From positions 26,809,001 through 26,873,000 of the forward strand of contig CM074855.1 of the NCBI GenBank assembly GCA_037501455.1: a stretch of DNA of 64,000 nt, read 5' to 3'. Positions 1 through 12,371 of the stretch are shown here, one piece after another. Within the stretch, counting starts at the first letter, position 1, and every line of letters starts with the position of its first letter. Below the pieces are notes generated by a model, which saw only the letters and a list, made by a program, of their open reading frames with translations, had not been told where the DNA came from and did not search any database. This stretch comes from Lantana camara. Lineage: Eukaryota > Streptophyta > Magnoliopsida > Lamiales > Verbenaceae. A program made the position numbers and the translations under genes.

Positions 1-705
1 AGGCTCTTCCGTTCTAAGGAACGTCACTGAGCGCTCAGAAGTGTCTTCCAAAGCCGAAGCGAATTTTGAAAGAGCATCAGCGCGCTCGTTCTCGGCTCGC
101 GGGACTTGAAGCAGATGAAATTCTTTGAACTTCCCAATGATTTCCCAGGCCTTGCTCAAGTACTGCACCATGGTGGTTTGTCTAGCCTCATAAGTTCCTT
201 CAATTTGGCTCACAATTAACTGTGAATCCACATACGCAGTAATTCTAGAAGCTCCATTCTGAGAAGCAATTTCTAATCCTTGTACAAGGGCTTCATATTC
301 TGCCTCATTATTTGTGACTTAAAAATCCAACCTGATTGCAAAGTCCAACTCAATCCCATTGGGGTCTCTGAGGGCTACCCCTGCTCCTCCCCCTTGAGAG
401 GTTGAGGAACCATCCGTCTGCAGGACCCATAATCCTTGGTTCTCAGGAACAACGGGCTCTAAACCAAAGCGCTCAACCAATAAATCAACTACGACTTGAG
501 CTTGCATGGCAGTCCTGGGCTCGAAGCACAAATCAAACTGGCTCAATTCAATGGCCCATTTTATCAGTCTCCCTGACACGTCCGGTTTGGACAAAACTTG
601 TTTCAAGGGTTGATCAGTGAGTACCGTTATTGAGTGCGCCTGAAAGTAAGGCCTCAAACGTCTTGATGCATTGATGAGGGCAAACGCAAATTTCTCGATT
701 TCCAA
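1..705 (-). pseudogene. second RNase H of element A, with nonsense codon
   Basis: The segment from 705 begins MEIEKFAFALINASRRLRPYF and continues to LQTDGSSTSQGGGAGVALRD, the first catalytic Asp block of the additional Tat-lineage RNase H. A TAA at 319-321 replaces the Gln seen in element B (FQVTNNEAEYE). The same frame stays open to base 1 with VTNNEAEYEALVQGL, AYVDSQLI and AENERADALSKFASAL, giving the remaining acidic residues. Integrase would follow outside the window. Confidence 0.85.
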
Positions 706-2180
706 TATTTTTTCTCAGCTCCTTGCAACGTCTTGCTTAAGTAATAAACGGGCAAGTGTTTCCAATCTCGTATAGCTATCAACACAGTGCTCGTAGCCTC
801 GGCCGAAATAGAAAGGTATATAAATAGCCTTTCGCCTTCGATGAGTTTAGTCAGTAGCGGAGCGCTCGTTAGATAAGCCTTCATATCCTGTAGAGCCTTT
901 TCACATTCCTCCGTCCAAGCGAAGTTCTGGGCATTCCTCAAAATCTTGAAGAAAGGAAGATTCCTGTCCGCCGAGCGCGAAATGAATCTGTTCAAGGAGA
1001 TGATCTTTCCTACCAGTACTTGCACTTTTCGGAGATTTCGAGGGGAGGGGATCTCCAAGATAGCCTTGATCTTCTCAGGATTGGCTTCAATTCTCCTCTG
1101 ACTAACCATGTATCCTAAGAACTTTCCCCCTTGTACTCCAAAGGTGCATTTTGAAGGGTTCAATTTCATCCCATATTGACGCAGAATTGAAAAAGTACGC
1201 TTGAGATCTTCCAGATGTGAGTCCTGACGCTCGCTTTTAACAATCATATCGTCTACGTAAACTTCCATGGACCCTCCAAATTCACTTTCAAACATCTTGT
1301 TGACGAGCCGCTGATACGTGGCTCCAGCGTTCTTCAGCCCAAAAGGCATGACTAGGAAGCAATACACCCCCAAATGGACAACAAATGAAGTTTTGGGGCG
1401 GTCTTCCGGAGCCATAAAAATCTGATAGTATCCTTGAAAGGCGTCCATCATGCTCATAAGTTCACATCCAACGGTCGAATCCACCAGTTGGTCTATCCGG
1501 GGCAGCGAGTAAGGATCCTTAGGGCAAGCCTTGTTAAGATCAGTACAATCATTGCACATTCGCCACTTGTTCGCACTCTTGGGCACCAAAACCACATTAC
1601 ACAACCATTCTGGGTATAAGATGGGCTCGATATATTGAGCCTCCAAGAGTTTATTAGCCTCTTCTTCGATGACCTTCTTTCGAAAGCCGTGTACGTCTCG
1701 TTTCCTCTGTTTGATGGGCTTGAACGAAGGGTCCACATTAAGCCTGTGGATAATGACGCTTGGGTCAATCCCTGTGAGGTCAGAGGCTTTCCACGCAAAT
1801 ACATCAATGTTCTCTCTGAGGAAGTCAATCATCATAATCTGAGAAGGCCCCAAGAGGTTGGACCCTATCTGAGTAGTTTTATCCTTGTTTCCAGGTTCCA
1901 ACTCAATAGAAAGGAACTTCTCCGAGGGTTCAATCCTTATTTCAGGGCGGGGAAGTTCGAGCGCCCTCTTCTTTCCGATCAAGCGCTCACCAGGAGCGGG
2001 CTCATCCTTCTCCCGCTCGTCTTCCTCTGAGGATGATTCTTCGACTGTCCCTGGCGGGGTACTTTCGAGGGGATTCTTGGTGCTAGCATCCTTCCTCTTC
2101 TTGTTCTTCTTCTTGTATAACTTGGCCCTCTTGCGTATTGGGCTATCCTCGTCCAGGTTGGGAAAGTCAACAGAATTTTT
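654..2180 (-). pseudogene. reverse transcriptase and gypsy RNase H of element A
   Basis: A long open frame holds an acidic/lysine-rich linker, then RT: VPKSANKWRMCNDCTDLNKA (fingers), MMDAFQGYYQIFMAP (first catalytic Asp), FGLKNAGATYQRLV and the catalytic box YVDDMIV near 1260. Then come KFLGYMVSQRRIEANPEKI and the first, gypsy-type RNase H (ISAEATSTVLIAI, YYLSKTLQG). The frame breaks near 705: after LQGAEKKY one base is missing relative to element B and reading continues in the next feature. All RT landmark motifs are visible. Confidence 0.9.
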
Positions 2181-2837
2181 TTGTAGATCCGATTTGGAAG
2201 GTTTTCTCCGCCTTAGGCTTTCTGAGGGACAACATGTAACATTCCCAAGCCTCTCGCACATTGCACAGTACTTCTCCAATGCCCTCGGGGGTGGGGAACT
2301 TAATCTTCTGGTGATAGGTGGAGATGATGGCTTTGAAATCAACGAGGGCTGGGCGCCCAATTATGATGTTATAGGGAATATCAATCTCTACCACGACATA
2401 TGTGACTGTGAGTGTCTTACGCTGGGGGGTGGCCGAGCCATTTGCCCTCGTGGGACAACTTCTGATCCCCCAAAACCAATGAGAGCCGTTTTGAGAGGCT
2501 CTAGTGGGAGGTCAGCATTCATCTTAAAAAATGTGGAGTAAGGCAAAACATTAACAGAGCTTCCACTATCCACCAACACCCTTTTTACAACGTGATTGTG
2601 AACATCAACACTAACCACCATGGGGCAGTCAGAAGTTTCACCTTCCCCATGGGGTGTTACAATATGCCCTAAATCCCTATCATCAAAGCCTATTACATCA
2701 TTTTCTCGGGAGCGCTGATCCTTGGCCTTCTGTATAGCATAAACGGACTTGGGCACGGATGGGCGCTGGTCATAACTCCGGACATACCTCCGCCGAGCGG
2801 CATTGGAATCTCCCCCTGAAGAGCCTCCCGCTATCAT
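2167..2837 (-). pseudogene. aspartic protease of element A, frameshifted
   Basis: It starts MIAGGSSGGDSNA at 2837, matching the protease start of element B. The active-site region is VLVDSGSSVNVLPYSTF, with D-S-G at about 2585-2577. The frame is lost near 2445 after EVVPRGQ and resumes in another frame with DIPYNIIIGRPALVDFKAI (to 2167), the second half of the retropepsin fold. It is lost again near 2180, where the RT frame begins. The family cleaves the Gag-Pol polyprotein. Broken in at least two places. Confidence 0.85.
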
Positions 2838-2906
2838 GTTGATGACCGCAAAAGGCGTATTTTCCTGCTCAGGGGCCTTTCCTTTGTTGCCCCGATGGCT
2901 GCTGGT

Positions 2907-4883
2907 CTAAGGGGGGCCTCTTCCTCGTGGACTTCTTGATCGGGACGGGCTCCTTCTTCTTTCCCTGGAACGATCTCGACTGTGCTCATCAAAGCGCTCC
3001 AAAATTTTCACAAATTCCTTCAAATGTCCCCCCACAACGAGCCTTTGAATCTCAGCTTCCAGCTGGCGACATTCATCCGTGTCGTGCCCCTTCTGCTTAT
3101 GGAAGGCACAGTACTTGTTCGAACGTTTCAGCGACTCAGTCTCTCTCATCTTGATGGGTCTCTTAAAGAGTTTCTTTTCAGAGAGGTTATAAACCTCTGA
3201 GTTCGGTCGGGTGAGTGGGATTCGCTCGAAACGTCGAGGGGGCAGTGGCGACCTTTTGCGTTCCTGATGACGCTCCTTCTTAACAGTGATTTCGCATCCT
3301 CGTTCCGGGTGGCGCTCGTTTCTTGTTGGGCTGTGATGTCTGGGCCCATTCATCCCGTACATGTCTTCGAGCGCGAAAAACGGCTCGGCAACCTCCCTTA
3401 AGGCCATGAGTGTCCCTGGCCTTCTCTCCACGATAGCATCAGCAAATTTTTTGCTCACATATTGCTTATGATCCACAGCCTGAAAGAGCACCGGGATCAA
3501 GAAATCCATGGACGGCCTCTCCACTTGCAGAATCTCTTTGTTGAAGCGGGCGAAGAACGAGCTAAGAGACCCATTCGTGCCCTGCACCACGTTGTAAAGG
3601 GCAGTGGGCGCAGTGACTGGGGCCTTCACAGAATTGAAGTGGTTGAGGAAAGCGTCGGCTAACTCTTTGTAGGAGTGTATCGACCGTGGGGGCAGTCTCT
3701 TGTACCACTCCTGTGCCATTCCTACCAAGGAAGTGACAAAAACCTTGGCCCAATAGTTGCTGGAATGCTCGTAGAGGTGTATCAGATGTAAAAAATGATC
3801 TAAATGTTCAGCCGGATCGGTTGTACCATCGTAGCGGTTGATGGAAGTGGGGATTTTGGCCATTCCTGCTTGGGCCATCAAAACTTCTTCCATGAGGGGG
3901 GAGCCCCTCGCTAATGGATGGTAATCGTAGGTACAGAAGTTCTCGTCATGTTCCTTTCGGCGAGGGACCTGCGGTTGTCGGTCCTTGTGACGAGCGTCTC
4001 TGCCATCGGCTCGTTCATCCCTACTGTGGGAGATCTGAGACCGTGCTCTAGAGAGCTGTCCGACCATGTCCTTCAAACCCTGCAGCTGGTCTTGCACAGC
4101 CGCGAGGATGTTAGGATTCGCATCCCCTTCCCTGTCTCCTTGTCTGGCGGCACGGGAAGCCCTCCTGGAAACGTGGGAGTCCCCTTCATTCTCGTTGACC
4201 CTCTCAGTGGGTTCCCTGTTTCTGTCTACAGGGGGATGCTCGTTTTCGCCCTGGCGGGGCGTCTCATTAACTGGTGGTGGTGGTGGCGGCACCCTCAGGA
4301 CGGCCTGAGTTTCCCTAATAGGGAAAGTTTGCAATCCGCCCACAGGGCGGCGATTTGAGTGGCCTGCTCAGAGGGAAAGTACATGGAATGGAATCTTTCC
4401 TATGCCCCCTGGGCCGCCTGAACCTCACACTGGGCATAAAGAGCCCTCAATTGCTGAGTAGTTAGTGGAGGTAACTCTACTCCTTCAACCTCCCTGGGGA
4501 TCACCACCGGGAGCTGGATTTGGCCGGCGAGGTACAGTTGAACCGGCAGCACCATAACAGTGGGAGTAAGCGTGTATCCCGGCGGCGGCATCATGTAACT
4601 CTGACCTCCTGGGTTTGCATGGGCATGTACCCATTGAGTTTGGGGAGGCTGTGGAAGAGCAGAGAGAGGAATTCCTCCGGCCGCCGCCGGAAGCTGGTGG
4701 TGCCGACGGTGCTGGTGGGGGAACTGAAGATTCTGCCTGTGGTGTCACTCCTGTGGGGGGTACCCCACCCTCAGCGACGGTAGGAGGTGGGCCTCCGCCC
4801 ATAGGGATGGAGGGAATAATGGTATTGACGTCATGGGAGGTGTTATCTCCTCCTCCCGCGGTGCCGGATCTCGTAGCGACCAT
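2907..4883 (-). pseudogene. gag of element A, frameshifted
   Basis: The start MVATRSG at 4883 matches MVTATRSG of element B. Coding then passes through three frames: 4883 to about 4600, about 4594-4400 (MPPPGYTLTP and a TTQQLRALYAQCE block) and about 4340-2907. A TAG at about 4400 replaces the conserved Trp of the AWEHF segment in B, and an indel follows. The third segment has the capsid-like Retrotrans_gag region (KIPTSINRYDGT, WAKVFVTSLVGMAQEWY) and a C-terminal knuckle CAFHKQKGHDTDEC, a C-x2-H-x4-H-x4-C variant rather than CCHC. The C-terminus is Arg/Ser-rich. Gag would form the particle core. Confidence 0.88.
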
Positions 4884-4951
4884 AGCTATAATGATTTTGG
4901 GTGTTTGCTTTTCAACTAGCAGAAGAGAAGAAAGAGGCTAAGAGCTGGTTT

Positions 4952-4967
4952 CCCACAGACGGCGCCA
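4952..4967 (-). promoter_or_regulatory. primer-binding site of element A
   Basis: Five bases inside the LTR the minus strand reads TGGCGCCGTCTGTGGG. TGG pairs with a tRNA CCA end, and TGGCGCCG fits a tRNA ending CGGCGCCA, as proposed for tRNA-Asp priming in related plant gypsy elements. The tRNA assignment is inference; the position is solid. Confidence 0.75.
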
Positions 4968-4971
4968 AAAA

Positions 4972-5388
4972 TGATGGGTTCCGAATGGGGGGATTAGAAT
5001 CCGATCACTTTAGAATTTGTTTGAGTGGGGAAACCGCCGGAATTTCGCCGGAGAGGATGAGGTTCTACCTGCTAGGACAAACACAGAAGGCCAAGCTGGG
5101 AGGACCGGGGGTGATACCCAGTTTGGCTCTCCGACGCTCAAGTCAGATGATGATCTGAAAGAGGAAATGTAAGCTAAGTAGGAATTGCAGTGATGAAGGT
5201 CGCTTGTGGAAGAGCAGTAATATTGATACACGTGTATCCGTAACGGAGTTGACACGTGTCTCTGTGAAGTGTCAGCGCTTTGAAGGTTTGAGAGCTTGTT
5301 TACGTCTGATGCAATCTTAGATAGCCAAGTGCCATCATCCTAAGGTGCCACGTGCCAAAATGGGGACGAGCGTGTTTCGACCCCATCA
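4972..5388 (-). repeat. 5' LTR of element A
   Basis: On the minus strand it starts TGATGGGGTC at 5388 and ends ACCCATCA at 4972, giving TG...CA ends with a TGATG/CATCA terminal inverted repeat like the LTRs of element B. It is about 417 bp, half the length of B's LTRs, so A is a different subfamily or has lost LTR sequence. CACGTG-type motifs occur inside. I could not pick a convincing TATA box. Confidence 0.8.
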
Positions 5389-6429
5389 ATATTAAAAAAA
5401 AAGTTTAAAATGTATAATAATTTATCTAAATAATTCTAGTTTTTAAGTATAAGTAATAGTTTATAATTTTCAAATATATTTAATAAATAAAAAGACATGT
5501 ATAAAAATATAGACAAAAAGCTAAAAAATCATATAAAATATATATATTAACTATATATATTTTATTACTTCTATTGTTTGATTTTCTTTAATATAATTTA
5601 TGATTATTTTTAATTTTTAAAATTTTGAAGAATCTTTTTGTTGTCATTCAAAATGTAAAAGTTATATTCACTTTCAAAACTATAGCTTTTGCACTTAATC
5701 TTTTTCTATAATTCCGACTTCGATTCCATCATTTAAAATGGGAATATTATTATTTTTCTTTTTAATTTTTCTTTTCTTTTTTATTCCATAATCTTGAGAA
5801 ATGATAATTTTGGTATATCATTATTACTGTTGACTTTATGTCGCGAAAAGTGATATTTCTAAGCTTAAAACCAAATAATCTTTTCTTGTTGCAATAGTTT
5901 GTTGTGTTCTACCATCAATTTTTTACCTAAATGGTTTGAATATTTTCCTTGCTTATCTCATGCATAATGCTCTAGAAATCCTTTGTAATTTTTTTTTATT
6001 TTTTCGCTTTTTGAACACATTGAAAACTATTCAAGGACCATTATTTTGGAGCAATGATCCAAGACAAAAAGTCCTTCAAATTTTGATTCGGTCAATAAGT
6101 CGTGTATTGCTACTTTAGAAAATATAGATCTAAATTTATAGCTGTTGAATCAATTTCGTTCAAATTAAATTTAAAAATTCTCCATATTATTTATTGAGCT
6201 GACACCCAATCTAGCACCTTCAAATTTTTAATCTAAATTTCAAAATTTTGTTTATCATTGTACGCGATATTAATTCTCACTTTGTCATGTCCTTTATAAA
6301 TATATTTGTAAAGGTATTTCACAGTTATCCTTAATTTTGATATGTGTGTGTATATACATTAAAATCAAGTAATTATTCTTTTAACTAACTATTCTTTATC
6401 TCTTATTTATATTCTCTTTGCCATTAGAT

Positions 6430-6745
6430 TTTGCCTTTCATTTTCGTGTCTGTTTTTTTTTTAATGAGTATTATTAAGATTTATGTTAATTTTTTTATAA
6501 TTGATTTTGTATCTATAGTAGAAATAATTAAAATAGTATATTTATATAAAAAATTCAAGGAATGTTTAATCAAATATCATAAAAATTATTTATAAATTAG
6601 ATTATATCTTATTTTTATATGTACACACATTAAGTCTCCTTAGAATTCTTAATTTAAAGTAACTTTGATCTGACGACCTGTAATTAAAAATTATGGTATA
6701 TTAAGTTATAAGAAACCAAAAACTCTATTCGTACTTTTATATATT
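6430..6745. repeat. dispersed AT-rich repeat, copy 1
   Basis: Shares a colinear series of words with 10495-10750: TTTAATGAGTATTATT, then TATATAAAAAATT(C/A)AAGGAAT, then TATATCTT, then ACACAT near TTAAGTC/TTGGATC, then ACCTGTAATT. It ends near AAACCAAAAACTC followed by TCGTACTTTTATA, a tail also seen at 7834 and 11487. Family unknown; possibly Helitron-derived. Confidence 0.5.
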
Positions 6746-7632
6746 TAATTTATATTTTATTATATAAACTGAAGAAAGATTATATTGTTAGTTTTTTTTA
6801 TTTATTTACGTTACATGGTTAGTTAGATTTAGATAATTATAATTACATTAGTATTAGTTAATTAAAAAATATTATAATAGGATTAATTAATTCATTAAAA
6901 AATATTTTACGTAAATCATTCAATTATATTATTTTGTTAATTAGATAAGTTTATAGAATTATAATATAATTATAATTTAAGAAAGTTTATGAACTTAGAT
7001 AATTAGGATTACATTAGAATTGATTTATTGAAAGTTATGTTATGTAACTCACTCAATATAAATAATATTTTATTTTATATAATTACCAAAATTTATTAAA
7101 ATTTATAAAGTGAATCAATTTGTTGTTTCTAATTCGTTAGATATGTCTTATTATAACATTTTAAATTATAGGCCTTAAAATTAAAAAATGAACAATTTCT
7201 ATTAATATTAAAACAATTCTTGTTGAAATATAAATCTTTTTTGGGTAAGTTCGAGAAATTTTAATTCTACCAAAAATCCTATTTTACGTTAATAAGTGTT
7301 TTTTAAATATAATTAAATTAATAATTTAAAACATGTACTTACATCATTATCCTAGTTATTGACATAATTATTATGAGTATATTTTAAACGATCTATATTT
7401 TGTAAAAAATAATAATTCAACTCGTCTTTTTATAATATACAAGACATAATATTAGAATACTATTTGAATTAATTTATTCAAAAGCTTATAGATATAATTA
7501 ATACTATTAGAATTAATTTATTCAAAACCTTATAAGATTATAATTATATAGTGTTTTATAATTAAAGAAAGATTTATATAATTATATTTTGATTAGAATT
7601 ACATGAAGATAATTAAGAGCTTGATTAGAACG

Positions 7633-7890
7633 AAATATCCTGCAATAATATTTATATATTTAGTATTTTACAAAACTACCCTTAATTATATTTTACTAAA
7701 AATTTTACAATAAAGGTATTTTGGTCGATCACAAAAAGAATATTTATGTATTAATGTAGTATTTTACAAAAATATCCTTAATTATCTTTTACTAAAAGAC
7801 TTACAATAAGGGTATTTTGGCCGATCTCAAAGTTTCAAGAAACCAAAAAACCCAACTCGCACTTTTATAATATATATATATATAATATAA
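7633..7890. repeat. two-copy tandem repeat of about 106 bp plus Helitron-like tail
   Basis: Two adjacent units share TAGTATTTTACAAAA, CCTTAATTAT, TTTTACTAAAA, TTACAATAA and GGTATTTTGG(T/C)CGATC, at about 7655-7725 and 7760-7830. The second unit runs into AAAGTTTCAAGAAACCAAAA and CCCAACTCGCACTTTTATAA. The same tail occurs at 11468-11530. Reverse-complemented, TTATAAAAG(T/C)(A/G)CGAGTTGGG resembles sequence just inside plant Helitron 5' ends; that link is inference. Confidence 0.5.
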
Positions 7891-8667
7891 ATTATAAAAT
7901 TAACATGAAAAATTTAATTATAAATTGTATTTTATTTTTATATGACCCTAAGTATTTAATTTAATTTATAAAATCGCTCAAGTTTTCTTTTGATTAAATG
8001 AGTTTTGTTTCTATTTTATTAGTTATCGATCGTTATTTAAATAATAAGTATTTTTAATAAATTAATACTTTATAATAAATATATAGTGCTAATAATATTT
8101 GAACTAAGTTTAAAATATGAAAACTACAGCTTGTATCAAACTGTCAAAATTACAAATTGTCCCAATTGAATTAAAAAATCATAAATTCACTTGAATCCAA
8201 TAGGAATGGTTCAATATGAAAATTTTTACTAATTATGTATCTTTATAAAAAAAGTTTTTTATATTTATATATATGAAAATTTAGAATTAATTGTTATTTA
8301 ATAGTTATTAGCAATTATTTTATATGTATACAAAAAATAATTTAATTTATAATTTTGAATTAATAATTTATTTAGTTGATTTATGTAATTAAAAAAATTA
8401 AATAATAAACATACCGAAAGTTAGTTGTATTTTTCATTAATTTTCAATCGTCATCAATTAGATCTTACTGCTCTATACCTTAACATTAATAATAAAATAA
8501 AGATGTTCATATTAGCAAAATGTATTGACAAAAGACTATTTATTTTTATTAATTTACTGATTATAACTTAAAATTCATATTGATAATATACACTAATTAT
8601 CTTCTATGTTATATACAAGCTCTCGCCTAACTCTCTAACTTCATACCACGATTGTTTATTGGCACCT

Positions 8668-8684
8668 CTCTCTCTCTCTCTCTC
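8668..8684. repeat. (CT)n microsatellite
   Basis: Short uninterrupted CT dinucleotide run in otherwise AT-rich sequence. Confidence 0.9.
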
Positions 8685-9099
8685 AACTACCAGCACAGTA
8701 GCTCGTTTTTATTTTTTACTCTTTCGACTAACTCTTGTTATTGTCTCCTTGTCGATCACTCTCTCAACATTAATGTCATCACATACCACTATGTATGATT
8801 ATATTTATAATTTATTAATAATTCATTTTTTCTTAAACATGATTATTTGTGTATGTAGAAATAATGACAGTATGTCTTGTTTGATAATAGAAATTCTGTT
8901 CTTAGACATTTATATTATTAACTCTAGGACAATCTCATTAAATTTATATGAAAACATTATAAATTTAATCTAATAAGACGTAGTGCAGTCTAAAATACAT
9001 ACAAATCACACACTAAGGTTATTTTATTAAATGCGTATCTCATAATATGTTACTAAACATACTTTCAACCTGGCTGAATGAATACTTTGAATTTTCATT

Positions 9100-9590
9100 T
9101 TTTAGCCACATCTGCTATCTTTGACACTAAATGTCTTCTAACAGTCTGACACATGAACTTAGAAGTTGGTACATTTTCAAGCTCAGGTCGTCAGGTCATT
9201 GGTATTATTTTGGCTCGTAATATTTTATCGACCTCTCGACCTAGGATTTGGTCAATGAGGCCTCATTTGGCCTTTTGGCTTTAGCCAATTGACACGCTTA
9301 GTTACCGGATCGACCTCACGACTTCTCATATATTGGTCGATCTAGAGGTTGTCTAGGCTGACTTTGACTGTTTGGTCCATTTGCTTCAACTCGTCGACTC
9401 TACGACCTCATGTGTGGGTCGCTTCTTGGTCAGAATGACTTTGCCATGGAGTTTGACCTCAAAGGTTGAAATCCACATGGCACCCTCGGAGGTGATACGT
9501 GGCCTTTCATGGTTCGCCCATGGTGGACTTAGGGTCCACATGATTCCCATGTGGATGCGCGACGTGGTCGAATTGACAAGTTACCAAATA
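9100..9590. other. unassigned block of higher GC content
   Basis: About 0.5 kb of clearly lower AT content than both flanks, rich in GACCTC/CGACC words (for example CGACCTCTCGACCTAGG and CGACCTCACGAC). No frame longer than about 80 codons, no protein motif and no terminal repeats that I can see. It could be a remnant of a retroelement LTR or of a captured sequence. Confidence 0.35.
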
Positions 9591-10494
9591 TTTTTTTTAA
9601 AACTATATTAAAATAATAAATATATATGTAGAAAATAAAATGTGATAGCTTACTTTAACATACACGTCAACATTAATAGAAATATTTTCAAAGTATACTA
9701 TTTAAGTTCAATATAATATTATTTAACAGTTTATACACTTACAAAATAGTTAAAACAACTAACTTTAGATCAAAATAATATGAACTGTAAAAATAATTTA
9801 ATTATGTATTAACATCTTTGTAATTATTTTCTATCACACTTCAGTCTTTTACAAAGATGTATATTTTCTGGCATTTCTATTCCTCTCTACTTTATACACT
9901 TACTTTTTTTTTTTCTATTAAATTCATTTTCTACATTTTCTATTTTTATTTAATATAATTTAATTTATGAGTTTTTTTTGTATCAAATGTATATTATTAT
10001 ACTAAAGTAACACAAATACATCTTCACATAAAATAAAATATTGTTCCTTGTATTATCGTATGCATTAATTTTAGTAAATAAATACAGTAAAAGATATGAA
10101 TATAAGTTCAATAAGTATTTATATTATTAGTAAAGTAATAAACTTAATAGGAACTAATATTGATCTAAATTATAAATTTGCACCAAAATTTTTGCAGAGT
10201 CTTTAGTTTAAAATAATTTTAGTTTTTAATTTTTCTTTTCTTTCATCTATTTGACTTCTCAGTACTTCTATGGTATGAGTATTTTTGTGTGTGTGTGTGT
10301 TTATTTATTGTCAACTGTACAATTTAACCTTTTATTTTATTACTTATCACAAGTTGAAATTTTAGTAAAAACTATATCAGAAATATCTATCTATATTAAT
10401 TTTAATAATTATTTGAATAGATTTAAATTTTTGTACTTCTTTTAAATAATTATTCCTTAGAATTTTTTTTTATTTATCCCTTTTATTTTTGTCT

Positions 10495-10750
10495 AGCATT
10501 TTTTTTTCTTATTTATATTTTTTAATGAGTATTATTTAAGTTTAATTTTAATTTTTTTTAATCATTTATATATGTAGTATAAATGGTTAATTAAAAGAGT
10601 ATACTTATATAAAAAATTAAAGGAATATTTAATTGAAAAATATAAAAAATTAATTATAAAATTAATATATATCTTGATTTTATGTGGACACATGTTGGAT
10701 CTTTCCTTAATTTTTTAAATAACTTTGGTTAGACCTGTAATTTTGATATG
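10495..10750. repeat. dispersed AT-rich repeat, copy 2
   Basis: Colinear partner of 6430-6745, with the same order of short shared blocks and obvious divergence. The two copies lie about 4 kb apart in the same orientation. Confidence 0.5.
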
Positions 10751-11459
10751 TGAAATATTTTTTTTGAATTAGTAACAAAAATTTAAAATTTATTAAAATT
10801 TCGTCTATTATAATACATCTAATCTCTTATTTAACTATTTAAGTATATATTTCTTCTTTCATTTCAAAATTTTATCTACTTTTTTGTTTTTTATTTTTGT
10901 ACTTGTGTCTATCTATCAATTTTTTTTCCATATTCTTAAATAGTTTCATATATTTCTCTTTATTTTTACTTTTACAATTAAATTATTTCTTTTTTATTTA
11001 TCAATAAGTAATAATAAATTTTAATAGTAAAAATATATATTTATGTGAAACGCGGTAAATATTTATTTCTATATAATTAATTTTATTTTTAAATGTATAA
11101 ATATCTTATAATATAACTTAAAACTAATATATTAATTTTAGAAAGAGTTCTTATTATGTTGCTTTATATATTTTCTATAAATTGGAATACTCTTAATTCT
11201 ATCGAGTTCTATTTTCACTCAAATAAGTATTTTTAGAAATTTTAAATATAATAGCTTCTTATAATATAACTTATATTAATTAATTTTAAAAAGAGTCTTT
11301 ATTATTGTATATATTGTTTAGAGATTAAAGGACTCTTGATTCTAATTTACTAAAGAGTTCTATTTTCACTAAAATAAGTATTTTTAAAATTTTGAAATAC
11401 AATCATATATAGCATGATTTATCAAATTACCCTCTAGTTTTATATTGTTGAAAGTATTA

Positions 11460-11535
11460 TAATGAGGATATTTTGGCCGATTACAAAGTTTCAAAAAACC
11501 AAAAACCCAACTCGTGCTTTTATAATATAATAAAT
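11460..11535. repeat. Helitron-like tail copy
   Basis: Contains GATATTTTGGCCGATTACAA, AAAAACCAAAAACCCAACTC and GTGCTTTTATAATATAATA, nearly the same as 7815-7885 and partly as 6707-6745. Read on the minus strand it gives TTATAAAAGCACGAGTTGGG, reminiscent of plant Helitron 5' regions. The canonical terminal TC is not certain. Confidence 0.4.
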
Positions 11536-12127
11536 AATATAATATAGATATATTGTTCTTTTTGTGATTATTTATGATCCCAAATATTTTTTAAAATATT
11601 ATTTTATCATCTGGTGTCGTGTTGAATATCATATCCGATAATTTTTATATGGAAAAAAAATTTCATATCTTTATATTTATATTATATTATATTCATACCA
11701 TCTTATTCGTATCCGTATATTATAGATGACCATATTCACATGCAATCTATCATAGGATTGGGAGCAGTGACTTCCTTTCTTTTTAGTTTTTTAATGATTG
11801 ATTATGATTTGATTAATGGTACTAATCATAGTGATTAGACATTTATACAATTTTATAACTTTGGTGGCCTACAAATGCACACTCCCAGATATCTGATATC
11901 AATTGCTAGCACACTGTAGAGGAATCCTGGCACTGGAAGAGTGGAAGTTATCCATACATCAAAAAAAATTTATAAAAAAAAAAAAAAGAAAAAAAAGAAA
12001 AAAAGAAGCTATGGTCCAAAATGTTACATATAATGATTTTAAAAAATGTGAACTTTTTTATAAATCACATAAAAAATTATTAGATAAATTTTTTTATATC
12101 TAATTATTTTACTAGGGAACCCTTTTT

Positions 12128-12200
12128 TAATGCTCATTGTGACATTAGAGATATATAATATATATTCTTTGTGACATTAGAGATATATAATATATATTCT
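12128..12200. repeat. two-copy 36-bp tandem repeat
   Basis: The unit TTGTGACATTAGAGATATAT followed by AATATATATTCT occurs twice back to back with almost no change. Confidence 0.8.
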
Positions 12201-12371
12201 TCTACGCATTAGGTCTGTATTTTATGTATATTATCGATATTTTATAGATTTATCACATCTATAATTCACTTTATATATATAGAATGATAATTAACCATCA
12301 TGTAGTGTAATTTATTGGGTCGCTATACTAACTTAATTAGAGATATTATGTCCGAATCTCAAGAAATGTAA

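Larger units (their letters stand above)
1..5388 (-). mobile_element. Ty3/gypsy Tat-lineage LTR retrotransposon A, 5' part, decayed
   Basis: Reading leftwards from 5388 the order is 5' LTR, primer-binding site, gag, aspartic protease, reverse transcriptase, gypsy-type RNase H and a second RNase H; integrase and 3' LTR lie outside the window. The second RNase H after the first is the known hallmark of the Tat lineage. The proteins closely match those of element B (21450-36153) in the same order. Several frameshifts and in-frame stops show it is not autonomous. The five bases outside the LTR are ATATT, but the partner duplication is off the edge. Confidence 0.93.
5389..12371. other. AT-rich intergenic DNA with decayed dispersed repeats
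   Basis: No convincing gene. The open frames here are short, AT-driven and lack recognisable domains. The structure I can support is listed separately: repeat copies at 6430-6745 and 10495-10750, tandem units at 7633-7830, Helitron-like tails, a CT microsatellite and a less AT-rich block at 9100-9590. The rest shows nothing I can assign. Confidence 0.6.

Noticed and set aside
1885..2541. 218-codon plus-strand ORF
   Set aside because: It lies opposite the RT/protease coding strand of element A and has no domain; a shadow frame.
8659..8973. 104-codon plus-strand ORF in AT-rich DNA
   Set aside because: Begins in a CT microsatellite and then is AT-driven hydrophobic sequence with no family resemblance.
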